Source: Verrucomicrobiota bacterium (lineage in GTDB: Bacteria; Verrucomicrobiota; Verrucomicrobiia; CAIQCK01). From it: DNA of 64,000 nt. Made by a program: the position numbers and the translations under genes. How positions within the stretch are numbered: the first letter of the stretch is position 1; every line of letters starts with the position of its first letter. The DNA lies in NCBI GenBank assembly GCA_016235595.1, contig JACRJX010000032.1:62001-126000 (forward strand). Direction: 5' to 3'. The notes beneath the pieces are model-generated. The model worked only from the letters and a program-made list of their open reading frames with translations, did not search any database and had not been told where the DNA came from. Below, piece after piece: positions 1 through 7,947 of this stretch.

Positions 1-2037
1 CGCCTGCAAGCGGCCACGGAGGAGCGCGAGCGAACCGGCATTTTTTATGGCGAGTTGACGTTCATCCGCAGCGATGGCACGAAGTTTCCAGCCGAGGTTT
101 CCTCAGTGGTTTTCCGCGTGCAGAAGGGAGACACGCGCGCCAGCATGGTGATCCGCGATATCACCGAGCGCAAACGAGCTGAGGAGGCGTTGAGAACGCT
201 CAACGAAACACTGGAGCAACGTGTTGCCGAGCGCACCGCATTGGCGGACCAGCGAACGCAGGAGATGAAGGAAGCGCAACATGTGGCCCATGTGAGCAAT
301 TGGATCTGGGATGTGGAGACTGGCAACCTCATGTGGTCCGAAGAGCTTTTCCGTATCTGTGGCCTTGATCCAAAACGGCATGCGCCCAGCATTCAGGAGC
401 ACGGGCGAATCCTCACGCCGGAGAGCTTCGCCCGTTGGCATGCAGCGGCGGAACAGACCCTCCGGACAGGGGCGCCACACGAGGTGGACCTGGAGTTGAT
501 ACGGCCGGACGGTGTGCGGCGGTGGATCAATGTTCACGGTGAAGTCATGGTCCGCAACGGTGACCGGGTGGTAAGTCTTCGTGGCACCGCCCAGGACATC
601 ACCGAGCGCAAGCGGGCGGAGGAAGCATTGCGGGCAAGCGAAGAAAAATTCCGCCGGATCGCCGGACACATCCAGGATGTGCTTTACAGCGTGGACATGG
701 AGACACGTGCATTCCGGTACCTGAGCCCGGTTTTTGAAAGGATCTTCGGATACTCCCTCGAAGACATCCAGAACATGGGGGGCCGCACTGCCTTCTTGAA
801 GAAGGTGATTGAGAAACCCGCCACGAGTTCCGATGACCGGAGGCGCAGGCTGGAACGGTTGAAGACGCAGCCCAAGGAGGTCATTACCATTCGCGATGAA
901 GAATGGTGGCGCTGCAAGGACGGAAGCCTGAAATGTATCGAGGATCGTTGGCTGCCCGTTTACGAGGCAGGTCGCCTGACAGGCACAGACGGCGTGTTGT
1001 GCGACATCACGGAGCGCAGACGCGCCGAGGAAGCGTTGCGGGAAAGTGAGGAGCGGTACCGTTCGCTGGTGAATAATCTAAACGTGGGCGTCTATCGAAA
1101 TACCCCGGATGGACGTTATCTCCAGGCCAATCCCGCGCTGGCCCGGATGCACGGTTACGATTCTGTGGACGAGTTCTTGAAAGCAAACGTGGTGGACTTC
1201 TACGAGAACTCGGTTGACCGGGAAACGTTTCTCGCGCACTTGTTTCACACCGATGCCGTCACGGGCTATGAAGTGCGGGTGAAGAGGAGAAACGGCACCC
1301 CCATCTACTGCGCCGTTACCGCCGCGGTGCACCGTGGCCCTGACGGCAAGGTGGAGTGGATTGACGGCATTGTGGAGGACATCACCGAGCGCAAACGGCT
1401 GGAGGACCAGTTGCTGGAAATCAGCGAGCGTGAACAACGCCGCATCGGCCAGGATCTCCACGACGGCCTCTGCCAGCATCTGGCTGGCGTCGGCTTCATG
1501 AGCAAGGCGCTGGCCCAAAAACTCGCCGCCTCATCTCCCGTCGAGTCGGCGGATGCCCGGGCGGTGGCAAACCTGATTCGTCAGGCGATTACCGAGGCGC
1601 GGGGGATCGCAACCGGCCTTCATCCCGTGAAGAAGGAGGCCAACGGCGCCATGGTTGCGCTGCAAGGGCTGGCCGACAATCTCAAGAGCATGTTCAGGGT
1701 CCAGTGTGTCTTCGCCTGCGAGCCGCCCGTGCTCATCGAGAACAACACTGCGGCGACCCATCTCTACCGCATCGCGCAGGAAGCAGTGAACAACGCCATC
1801 CGCCATGGCAAAGCCAAGCAAGTCCGGATCACGCTGGCTGAGACAGGCCGCCAGATCACGCTCACCGTGAAGGACGATGGCAAAGGCATTTCCCTGCCCC
1901 TGCCCGCCACACGCGGCATCGGCATGGACATCATGAATCATCGCGCACGGGTGATTGGCGGCACGCTCAACATCCACCGCGCACCGGAAGGGGGAACGAT
2001 CCTGGCGTGTTCGTTCCCGAAGAAGAACGCAGCCTGA
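1..2037 (+). CDS. multi-PAS sensor histidine kinase, NarL/HisKA_3 type (5' end outside window)
   Basis: The reading frame is open from base 1, so the gene starts upstream of the window; 678 codons are visible. Several PAS/PAC modules follow one another, each closing with a DITERKRAEEAL-type PAC tail (near 160-190, 595-630, 1000-1030 and 1375-1395). The C-terminal part is a HisKA_3 dimerisation domain with the phospho-acceptor His in QDLHDG (codon 487, base 1459), then an HATPase_c domain with N-box (AQEAVNNAIRHG), G1 (DDGKG) and G2 (GIGMDIMNHRA). No membrane segment is visible in this part, so it may be cytosolic or be anchored by the missing N-terminus. The response regulator begins 14 bases downstream, so the two almost certainly form a two-component pair. 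The stimulus is unknown; repeated PAS domains suggest redox, light or small-ligand sensing. Confidence 0.93.
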   Translation, partial: RLQAATEERERTGIFYGELTFIRSDGTKFPAEVSSVVFRVQKGDTRASMVIRDITERKRAEEALRTLNETLEQRVAERTALADQRTQEMKEAQHVAHVSNWIWDVETGNLMWSEELFRICGLDPKRHAPSIQEHGRILTPESFARWHAAAEQTLRTGAPHEVDLELIRPDGVRRWINVHGEVMVRNGDRVVSLRGTAQDITERKRAEEALRASEEKFRRIAGHIQDVLYSVDMETRAFRYLSPVFERIFGYSLEDIQNMGGRTAFLKKVIEKPATSSDDRRRRLERLKTQPKEVITIRDEEWWRCKDGSLKCIEDRWLPVYEAGRLTGTDGVLCDITERRRAEEALRESEERYRSLVNNLNVGVYRNTPDGRYLQANPALARMHGYDSVDEFLKANVVDFYENSVDRETFLAHLFHTDAVTGYEVRVKRRNGTPIYCAVTAAVHRGPDGKVEWIDGIVEDITERKRLEDQLLEISEREQRRIGQDLHDGLCQHLAGVGFMSKALAQKLAASSPVESADARAVANLIRQAITEARGIATGLHPVKKEANGAMVALQGLADNLKSMFRVQCVFACEPPVLIENNTAATHLYRIAQEAVNNAIRHGKAKQVRITLAETGRQITLTVKDDGKGISLPLPATRGIGMDIMNHRARVIGGTLNIHRAPEGGTILACSFPKKNAA

Positions 2038-2051
2038 ATGGAGAACCCATC

Positions 2052-2756
2052 ATGTTCCAAACCAGGAACCCGTCACGAAAAGGCAAAGCCAACATTCTGA
2101 TCGTGGACGATCACCCTATCGCGCGCCAGGGCCTCGCTCAACTGATCAATCAAGAACCCGACCTGCACGTGTGCGGCAGCGTGGAAAACGCAGCGCAAGC
2201 GTTGGAGGCAATCCCTCTTCTCAAGCCCGACCTCGTCATTGTGGACATCTCCCTCAAGGAGAGCAGTGGCCTGGAGTTGATCAAGGACATCAAGGCCCGG
2301 TTTGACGGCCTGCCGATGCTGGTGTTTTCCATGCACGACGAGTCTCTTTTCACCGAGCGCGTGTTGGAAGCCGGCGCCCTCGGCTACGTCATGAAACAGG
2401 AGCCGACTGAAATCATCATCGTCGCCATTCGCCGCGTCCTTGACGGCGACATCTACCTTAGCGAACAGATGACCACTTGGTTGCTGAAGAAGGCGAGTCA
2501 TACCCACAGCCAAACCGTGCAATCGCCGGTCCTGACTCTCAGTGATCGTCAGTTTGAGATTTTCAACCTCTACGGCCAAGGCAAGCGCACGCGCGAAATC
2601 GCGGAAGTCCTGCATTTGAGTCACAAGACCGTCGAAGCACACCGCGCGAATATCATGAAGAAGTTGAACATCAACGGGTCGTTCGAACTGGCGCGATATG
2701 CCTGCCAGTGGGCGACAGCGGGCCTTATCGCGCCACAACAGCCGCCGCAGCCATAA
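2052..2756 (+). CDS. LuxR/NarL-family response regulator
   Basis: A 234-residue protein with an N-terminal receiver domain (acidic pair D19-D20, phospho-acceptor D65 in VIVDIS) and a C-terminal LuxR-type helix-turn-helix at about residues 170-228 (LSDRQFEIF, then LSHKTVEAHRANIMKKL). It is the cognate partner of the kinase that ends 14 bases upstream. I chose the ATG at 2052 rather than an upstream in-frame alternative at 2007 because GGAG lies eight bases before it and the receiver fold starts right after. The 2007 start would overlap the kinase gene. Target genes are not evident from this window. Confidence 0.94.
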   Translation: MFQTRNPSRKGKANILIVDDHPIARQGLAQLINQEPDLHVCGSVENAAQALEAIPLLKPDLVIVDISLKESSGLELIKDIKARFDGLPMLVFSMHDESLFTERVLEAGALGYVMKQEPTEIIIVAIRRVLDGDIYLSEQMTTWLLKKASHTHSQTVQSPVLTLSDRQFEIFNLYGQGKRTREIAEVLHLSHKTVEAHRANIMKKLNINGSFELARYACQWATAGLIAPQQPPQP

Positions 2757-2792
2757 GGTTTTCCCCTATGGCAAAATAGGGCAGTCTCCCAA

Positions 2793-2822
2793 TTGCCGAA
2801 TTCGGGTCCAGTCCGGTAGTAT
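2793..2822 (+). promoter_or_regulatory. candidate promoter, TTGCCG-18-TAGTAT
   Basis: TTGCCG at 2793-2798 and TAGTAT at 2817-2822 are spaced by 18 bases. Transcription would start near 2829, giving a leader of about 200 nt before the ATG at 3035 that contains two strong stem-loops. Sequence match only. Confidence 0.4.
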
Positions 2823-2898
2823 GACTCCCATGACGTCGAGACATGGGATTTCAGGGGGTGGGAATGTGCCTCGCAGCGTTAGTGGCTTGCTCGACGGG

Positions 2899-2936
2899 CA
2901 GCGGCAGCGCCCCGCGGGGGGAAGTTGCTGCCGCTG
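2899..2936 (+). repeat. inverted repeat, 10-bp perfect arms
   Basis: Arms CAGCGGCAGC (2899-2908) and GCTGCCGCTG (2927-2936) are perfect complements. The loop itself holds the palindrome CCCCGCGGGG (2910-2919). It lies in the putative leader of the gene at 3035. It could equally help terminate the upstream two-component transcript, although no T tract follows. Confidence 0.6.
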
Positions 2937-2971
2937 AACGAAGCGGTGCAGCGGGTTGGTCGCCTGAGGAA

Positions 2972-3013
2972 ACGGCAGGAAGCGGTAGTATGAAGGGAAA
3001 CGCTTCCTGCCGT
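2972..3013 (+). repeat. inverted repeat, 13-bp perfect arms
   Basis: Arms ACGGCAGGAAGCG (2972-2984) and CGCTTCCTGCCGT (3001-3013) pair perfectly around a 16-base loop. The stem ends 21 bases before the ATG at 3035, leaving the GAGGAA ribosome site at 3024-3029 just outside. A leader hairpin of this strength next to a start codon suggests post-transcriptional control. Confidence 0.65.
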
Positions 3014-3034
3014 ACTCGCGCCCGAGGAATACGT

Positions 3035-3604
3035 ATGATTTTGTGGCAAGATCTTCAGCAAGAGCAGAAAGACGAGCAGTTCAAGAGCTTTCAGACGGAA
3101 TCCAGCAGCGATAAGATTCACTGTTTGGTGCTCTATGACGATCGGCACAGTGGCGTGGAAGACCTGGCACGAAACACAGCTTTCTGGAAAGAGCATCGTG
3201 TGCTGGCCGACGACCATTGCGTCTGCATCGGCGTGAAGAACCCGCCGCCCTCCGCAGACGACACGGACAAGAAAAGTGGAGCGGCCTCCCGGTTGATGGA
3301 GTTGTTCGGATGCGGCTCCAACGATATGCCATGCCTCGTGGTGTGCCAGTTGCTCCGATGGTCCAACGCCATGCGCCACATGGTGGTGCCGCTGGCGAGC
3401 GGCCCGACAAGCGAACTAGGCCGTCTCGAAGTGGAAAAACTTCTCAAGCGCATGGCCCAGGAAATGCGCAGCATGCTCGACGGACATTTCCCCGACGGTT
3501 ATTTCCTCTACACCGGCATCGAGTATTCGCTCGGCGATCTAACCTCCAAACGCGGACTGGTCGCCGCTCAGGCCGTCTGGGATATCCTCAAAGAAGCCGC
3601 CTGA
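3035..3604 (+). CDS. conserved-looking protein of unknown function
   Basis: A 189-residue soluble protein that I do not recognise. It has no signal peptide and no membrane segment. It begins MILWQDLQQEQKDEQ, has two Cys-containing segments (DDHCVCIG and FGCGSNDMPCLVVCQ) and a charged C-terminal helix-rich part. I chose the ATG at 3035 because GAGGAA precedes it by five bases; an in-frame ATG at 2843 would add 64 low-complexity residues encoded by the two hairpins. The long structured leader is the most notable feature. It could be a stress or effector protein of the upstream two-component system, but position is the only basis for that. Confidence 0.7.
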   Translation: MILWQDLQQEQKDEQFKSFQTESSSDKIHCLVLYDDRHSGVEDLARNTAFWKEHRVLADDHCVCIGVKNPPPSADDTDKKSGAASRLMELFGCGSNDMPCLVVCQLLRWSNAMRHMVVPLASGPTSELGRLEVEKLLKRMAQEMRSMLDGHFPDGYFLYTGIEYSLGDLTSKRGLVAAQAVWDILKEAA

Positions 3605-3655
3605 GTCCGTCTCCCCCCTGTAGACGCTGCCGACCACGCGTCGTTCGTCTTTCAG

Positions 3656-3904
3656 TCAGTTGGTGGCATCCGGCCTGGCAGTTGATTCCTGGCGCCAACG
3701 CCGCCATGTGGTCCGATACTTTGCCACCCAATCCACCAACGCGCGTTCGAATCCGATATCGTGTCCTGCCTTCTCGCTCTCCAGCCACTTGTGGCGCAGA
3801 ATTTCTTCACGCTCGGCGATGAATTCCTTGTACAACGAGGTCTGCTTAACCCAGTCGTCCGACTCGGTTTCCTGGCCTTTGCCCGGCTTGTTGCTGTCGT
3901 CCAT
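3656..3904 (-). CDS. small protein, short motif resembling the DUF4032 C-terminus
   Basis: An 82-residue charged protein without signal peptide. The central stretch HKWLESEKAGHDIGFERAL followed by DWVAKYR resembles a short motif I remember from DUF4032 and related proteins (HRW.LSE..GRDVG). This is recalled similarity, not a search result. The start ATG at 3904 is preceded by AAAGGA at a good distance. It is convergent with the gene ending at 3604 and lies downstream of parA on the same strand, separated by 125 bases. Confidence 0.6.
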   Translation of the reverse strand: MDDSNKPGKGQETESDDWVKQTSLYKEFIAEREEILRHKWLESEKAGHDIGFERALVDWVAKYRTTWRRWRQESTARPDATN

Positions 3905-4029
3905 AGTCCTTTTTCACTTCTCAACGAAGCGAATCGTAGTGTCTGAAGAATACTACCAGAGCGCGTCAACAAGCGCAACCACCTTGCGCTGGGATCCTCA
4001 GCAAACAACAAAAAGACAAGGCACTTCGT

Positions 4030-4908
4030 TCAAACTGCTGTTGAATCCGGCGGCGGAACTGCAGGCGCAATCGCGGTTGCAGGTTCTACAACAGCAGGCG
4101 CCGCGGCCGCCGCAGCCGTTGCGAGTTTCTCCGCTGCCTCCTGCCGTTTCAAAAACTCTTTCGCCAACGCTGTGTAGGCGGTCGCGCCGGCCGAATGCTT
4201 GTCGTAGTGGATGATCGGTTTGCCGAAACTCGGTGCTTCGCTTAACCGCACGGTGCGCGGGATGACGGTCTTGAAGACCTTGTCGGCGAAATGCTTGCGG
4301 ACTTCCTCCACCACCTGATGCGCAAGATTGGTGCGGCTGTCGAACATCGTCATCACGATGCCCTCAACATCCAGCGCGGGGTTCGCGCCGCTGCTGCGCA
4401 GATGCTCCACCACCCGCAGAATCACCGTCAATCCCTCCAGCGCGTAGTATTCGCATTGCAGCGCGATGCAGATGCGGTCCACGCCGACCAGTGCGTTCAT
4501 CGTCAGGATGCCGAGCGACGGCGGGCAATCGACGAAGATGAAATCATAGACGCCCGACGCCTTGATGGGCTCGATGGCCATCTTGAACCGCTCCAGAAAC
4601 CGCTCCGCGCGCGGTACGTCCACCTCTGCCGCTGCGAGATCCTCCTCGCTCGGAATGAGATCGAGGTTTGGAAACCCGGTCTGCCGGACGAGCGCGGTCA
4701 GCGGCTGGCCGTTAAGCAACGCGTCATAGACGCTATGGCCTTCGAGCTTCTCCTGCCCCAGCCCGCTGGTGGCGTTGGCCTGTGGATCAAAATCAACCAC
4801 CAGTACACGCTTGCCCGCGTCGGCAAGGCAGGCGGCGAGACTGACGACTGTCGTCGTCTTGCCGACGCCGCCCTTCTGGTTGGCGAAAGCGAATGATTGG
4901 GTTGGCAC
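4030..4908 (-). CDS. parA: ParA/Soj-family chromosome-partitioning ATPase
   Basis: A 292-residue ParA/MinD-type ATPase with the deviant Walker A motif KGGVGKTT (residues 12-19), switch region DFDPQANATSGLG and Walker B segment FVDCPPSLG. Such proteins bind DNA non-specifically as ATP dimers and move ParB-bound origins or other cargo. The last 35 or so residues are an Ala/Pro-rich tail not needed by the family core. No ParB gene is next to it, which is unusual for a chromosomal soj/spo0J pair; a ParB elsewhere or an orphan ParA are both possible. The start is GTG at 4908. The -10 box of a symmetric divergent promoter ends only six bases upstream, so the message may be nearly leaderless. Confidence 0.93.
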   Translation of the reverse strand: MPTQSFAFANQKGGVGKTTTVVSLAACLADAGKRVLVVDFDPQANATSGLGQEKLEGHSVYDALLNGQPLTALVRQTGFPNLDLIPSEEDLAAAEVDVPRAERFLERFKMAIEPIKASGVYDFIFVDCPPSLGILTMNALVGVDRICIALQCEYYALEGLTVILRVVEHLRSSGANPALDVEGIVMTMFDSRTNLAHQVVEEVRKHFADKVFKTVIPRTVRLSEAPSFGKPIIHYDKHSAGATAYTALAKEFLKRQEAAEKLATAAAAAAPAVVEPATAIAPAVPPPDSTAV

Positions 4909-4914
4909 GCGCGC

Positions 4915-4985
4915 ATCCTAAAGGCCGCCGTTCAAAGTTCAACCCTGTTTTACGTGGTTGAACTTTGGGCGGGAGACTCTAGCAT
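4915..4985. promoter_or_regulatory. mirror-symmetric divergent promoter of parA and mazG
   Basis: A 12-bp perfect inverted repeat (CAAAGTTCAACC at 4933-4944, GGTTGAACTTTG at 4956-4967, centre 4950) carries a TTGAAC -35 hexamer in each arm. On the plus strand TTGAAC (4958-4963), 16 bases, TAGCAT (4980-4985), then the mazG ATG at 4992. On the minus strand TTGAAC (4942-4937), 16 bases, TAGGAT (4920-4915), then the parA GTG at 4908. Both start codons lie exactly 42 bases from the centre, where a transcription start would be expected, so both messages may be leaderless. The 11-base loop CTGTTTTACGT runs into the right arm; together they contain TGTTTTACGTG, close to one half of a parS site. Confidence 0.65.
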
Positions 4986-4991
4986 GACACC

Positions 4992-5789
4992 ATGTCCCGA
5001 CCACACACGCAGATCAAACGCCTGCTTGGCATCATGGCCCGGCTCCGCGCGCCCGGCGGCTGTCCGTGGGACCGCCAACAGACGCACGCGTCCATCAAAC
5101 ACAACCTCATCGAGGAAGCCTATGAAGTCGTGGATGCCATCGAGTCGGGCAATGACGCGGACCTGCTGGAGGAACTTGGCGACCTGTTGTTGCAGGTGGT
5201 CTTCCACGCGCAAATGGCCGGGGAAAGGAAGTGTTTCGATTTCGAAGACGTGGCGCGGGCCATTGCCGACAAGCTTGTCTCCCGGCATCCGCACGTCTTC
5301 GGCAACCGCAAGCTGCGCACCGCCGGACAGGTGCTTGACCAGTGGCACAAGCTCAAGCACGCCGAGAAGAAGCACAAGCGCCCTTCCGTCACCGACGGCG
5401 TGCCGCGGCATCTGCCGGCGTTGATGCGCGCCCAAGATGTGCAGAAGAAAGTCGCCCGCGTCGGCTTCGATTGGAGCCGGGCCGGCGAGGTGCTCGACAA
5501 GATCGAGGAGGAAATCCGCGAGCTGCGCCATGAGATCAACCGCGGTCATCGCAGGAAGACGGCGGAGGAACTCGGCGACCTGATGTTTGCGGTGGTGAAC
5601 CTGGCGCGGTTCCAGAAGTTTCAAGCGGAAGACCTGTTGAACCAATGCACGAAAAAATTCGTCGCCCGGTTTCGCAAGGTCGAGGCTGCGCTCGCTGCCC
5701 GGGGCAAACAGCCGCACGAGTCCACACTGGAGGAAATGGAAGCGGAGTGGCAAAAGGCGAAGGGGAAGCGGCATGTCCGACCCCGGTAA
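4992..5789 (+). CDS. mazG: nucleoside triphosphate pyrophosphohydrolase MazG
   Basis: A 265-residue all-alpha NTP pyrophosphohydrolase that hydrolyses (d)NTPs to NMP and PPi, cleaning the nucleotide pool and lowering ppGpp effects. Two MazG domains are visible: the first with EEAYE...EELGD (about residues 37-60), the second with EEEIREL...EELGDLMFAV (about 175-205). The start is ATG at 4992; a second ATG at 4984 is in another frame. No ribosome site is seen at normal distance, in keeping with a possibly leaderless message. Its end overlaps the next gene by 17 bases. Confidence 0.92.
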   Translation: MSRPHTQIKRLLGIMARLRAPGGCPWDRQQTHASIKHNLIEEAYEVVDAIESGNDADLLEELGDLLLQVVFHAQMAGERKCFDFEDVARAIADKLVSRHPHVFGNRKLRTAGQVLDQWHKLKHAEKKHKRPSVTDGVPRHLPALMRAQDVQKKVARVGFDWSRAGEVLDKIEEEIRELRHEINRGHRRKTAEELGDLMFAVVNLARFQKFQAEDLLNQCTKKFVARFRKVEAALAARGKQPHESTLEEMEAEWQKAKGKRHVRPR

Positions 5790-7071
5790 CTCCGCCGTTT
5801 CCGTGCCGCGCGCCGGTGCTCTCGTGCCGACGAGGGCGCGCTACGTGGCGCTGATCTTCACGCTTCTGCTGGCGGCGGTCGCCTACCTTGATCGCGTCTG
5901 TATTTCCACGTCGGCCACGGCGATCAAGGCGGACCTGCATCTGAGCGATGCACAGATGGGATTGGTGTTTGGCGCGTTCACTTTTGCCTATGCGATATTC
6001 GAGGTGCCAAGCGGCTGGCTCGCGGACCGGTTCGGCTCACGGCTGATGCTGACGCGGATTGTGCTGTGGTGGTCGCTGATGACGGCGGCAACGGGCTGGG
6101 TTGGAGGATTCGTTTCGTTGTTCGCTGTGCGCCTGCTGTTCGGCATGGGCGAGGCGGGAACCTATCCGAGCATCTCGTGCGTCTATGCCCGCTGGCTGCC
6201 GGAGCGGATACGCGGCCGCGCATTCGGCGCGGTGGTGATGATCGGGCCGTTCGCTGGCGCGATCACACAACCGTTGGTGGTAACGCTGCTCGGCGCGGTG
6301 AGTTGGCGGCGATGTTTTGAGATTTTCGGTCTCGTTGGCGTGGTGTGGGCGGTGGCATGGTACCGGTGGTTCCGCGATGATCCGCATGGTCATCGCTCAG
6401 TGAACGACGCCGAACGCGCGCTGATTGGCGAGCCGAAGCCCGCGGCTGAAGTGCATCCCGCCGTGCCGTGGGCGCGGCTGCTGCGGAGCCGCAGCCTGGC
6501 GCTGCTGTGCGTGATGTATTTCAGCATGATCTACGGCTGGTATTTCTACTTCACCTGGCTGCCGTCGTATCTGCAACGCGCGCGTGATTTCAATCTCCAA
6601 CAAGCCGGCTGGCTCTCGGCGTTGCCGCTGGTTGGCATCGGCGCAGGCGTGATGGCGGGCGGCTGGCTGAGCGACGTGCTGCGGCGGCGTTGGGGCGCGC
6701 GTGTCGGCCGGCGTCTGCCCGCGATGGCCGGGTTGCCGCTGGCGGCATGCGCAATCGTCGGCGTGATCGCGACCGCGTCGCCGCACGGCGCGGTGGCGAT
6801 GTTCGTGACGGCCGGCTCGCTGGCAGCGCTGGCGATGGCGCCATCGTGGGCCGTTTGTCTGGACATCGGCAAGCGGCACGCGGGTGTGGTCAGCGGAGCA
6901 ATGAACATGTTCGGCAATCTGGGCGGCACACTCAGCAGCGTGGCAGTGGGCCAATGTCTGGATGTCTGGCATTCGTGGAACGCTCCGATCTACTCGATCG
7001 CGGTATTTTATCTGGTGGCAGCAGCGTGCTGGCTCGGCATTGATCCGGAGAAACCCATCGCGGACGACTGA
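5773..7071 (+). CDS. MFS transporter, anion:cation symporter (hexuronate-like) type
   Basis: A 432-residue major facilitator with about 12 hydrophobic segments. The loop motif GWLADRFGSR (between helices 2 and 3) and the start RYVALIFTLLLAAVAYLDRVCIS are typical of the ACS family that carries hexuronates, galactonate and related organic anions. Substrate cannot be fixed from sequence, but an uronate would fit the downstream glycan region. The gene overlaps the end of mazG by 17 bases and so is probably co-transcribed with it. Confidence 0.88.
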   Translation: MSDPGNSAVSVPRAGALVPTRARYVALIFTLLLAAVAYLDRVCISTSATAIKADLHLSDAQMGLVFGAFTFAYAIFEVPSGWLADRFGSRLMLTRIVLWWSLMTAATGWVGGFVSLFAVRLLFGMGEAGTYPSISCVYARWLPERIRGRAFGAVVMIGPFAGAITQPLVVTLLGAVSWRRCFEIFGLVGVVWAVAWYRWFRDDPHGHRSVNDAERALIGEPKPAAEVHPAVPWARLLRSRSLALLCVMYFSMIYGWYFYFTWLPSYLQRARDFNLQQAGWLSALPLVGIGAGVMAGGWLSDVLRRRWGARVGRRLPAMAGLPLAACAIVGVIATASPHGAVAMFVTAGSLAALAMAPSWAVCLDIGKRHAGVVSGAMNMFGNLGGTLSSVAVGQCLDVWHSWNAPIYSIAVFYLVAAACWLGIDPEKPIADD

Positions 7072-7210
7072 ACTGAGAAACGACCGGATCGTGTCGGCGT
7101 GGACGGGCACGTCGGGATGGAGACGGACCCGTGATTTGTCTATCGCTCCAGAGACTGTCGCCGGGCTTCGAGGTTGCGTCGTGGCATCTCTCCTGCCAAA
7201 CTACAGTGCT

Positions 7211-7945
7211 ATGAAGACGTTCAGTTTGTTCTTGTTGATCGTGGCGCTGGGGGCGCCGTTGCAGGCGGCGGATGAGAGCAGCAAGCCACCCGAAACGGCC
7301 GCGCCGAAAACGGCCGTCCAATCGAAAATACGTTCTGCTTCGCCAAAGCAGAACGGGCCGGAGAAGTGGATCGGCGTCAGGGCAATGCCGGTGCCGGAGA
7401 TAGTACGCGCGCAGTTGACGAACTTGCCGGAAGGCCAGGGACTGTCCGTTCTCGATGTCACAAAGGAAAGCCCCGCCATGGTGGCCGGCTTGGAGCGGTT
7501 CGACGTCATTGTGCGAGTCGACGGACAGCCGGTAAGCTCACCGCAGGACCTGCAACAGATCATCAATAAACGTAACTTCGGCACGCAGGCGCGGCTGGAG
7601 TTGATCCGCAAGGGCACGCCGAAGCAAGTCTACGTCATCGTGCTGGAGCGACCGGAAGGCGAGCCGGGCGGTGGCGGCGGGCCGGGTGGCCGCAGCGGTA
7701 TTTTTGGCAGTAACATGCGGCCGGAGAATGTCTCGATTCAGTTTTCCTACACCGATGCCAACGGCAAGCAACAGACCATTGGCGCGCCCACACTGGCGGC
7801 GTTCGGGCAGAAGGCGAGAGAAGACGAGTCGTTTCGCAACCAGATGCAGCAGATGTTCCAAGGATTGGAACAGAATCCAAAGGGAATCACGATCCAACTC
7901 CGGCCAGCGCAGAATGCCCCCTCGGGGCCGCCGCCGAATCCGTAG
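7211..7945 (+). CDS. exported PDZ-domain protein
   Basis: A 244-residue protein with a cleavable signal peptide (MKTFSLFLLIVALGAPLQA), a linker, and one PDZ domain at about residues 52-147 (GLSVLDVTKESPAMVAGL, then FDVIVRVDGQPV). A Gly-rich hinge (150-163) leads to a C-terminal segment of unknown fold. There is no trypsin-like protease domain, so it is not a DegP; it resembles stand-alone periplasmic PDZ scaffolds. I chose the ATG at 7211 because the signal peptide starts there; the frame is open further upstream through MFS-gene sequence. The 139 bases between the MFS gene and this start show no clear promoter. Confidence 0.85.
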   Translation: MKTFSLFLLIVALGAPLQAADESSKPPETAAPKTAVQSKIRSASPKQNGPEKWIGVRAMPVPEIVRAQLTNLPEGQGLSVLDVTKESPAMVAGLERFDVIVRVDGQPVSSPQDLQQIINKRNFGTQARLELIRKGTPKQVYVIVLERPEGEPGGGGGPGGRSGIFGSNMRPENVSIQFSYTDANGKQQTIGAPTLAAFGQKAREDESFRNQMQQMFQGLEQNPKGITIQLRPAQNAPSGPPPNP

Positions 7946-7947
7946 CC

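Noticed and set aside
2764..2781. CCCTAT-6-ATAGGG inverted repeat after the response regulator gene
   Set aside because: Short arms and no T tract; could be a terminator or regulator site, but the evidence is too thin to list as a feature.
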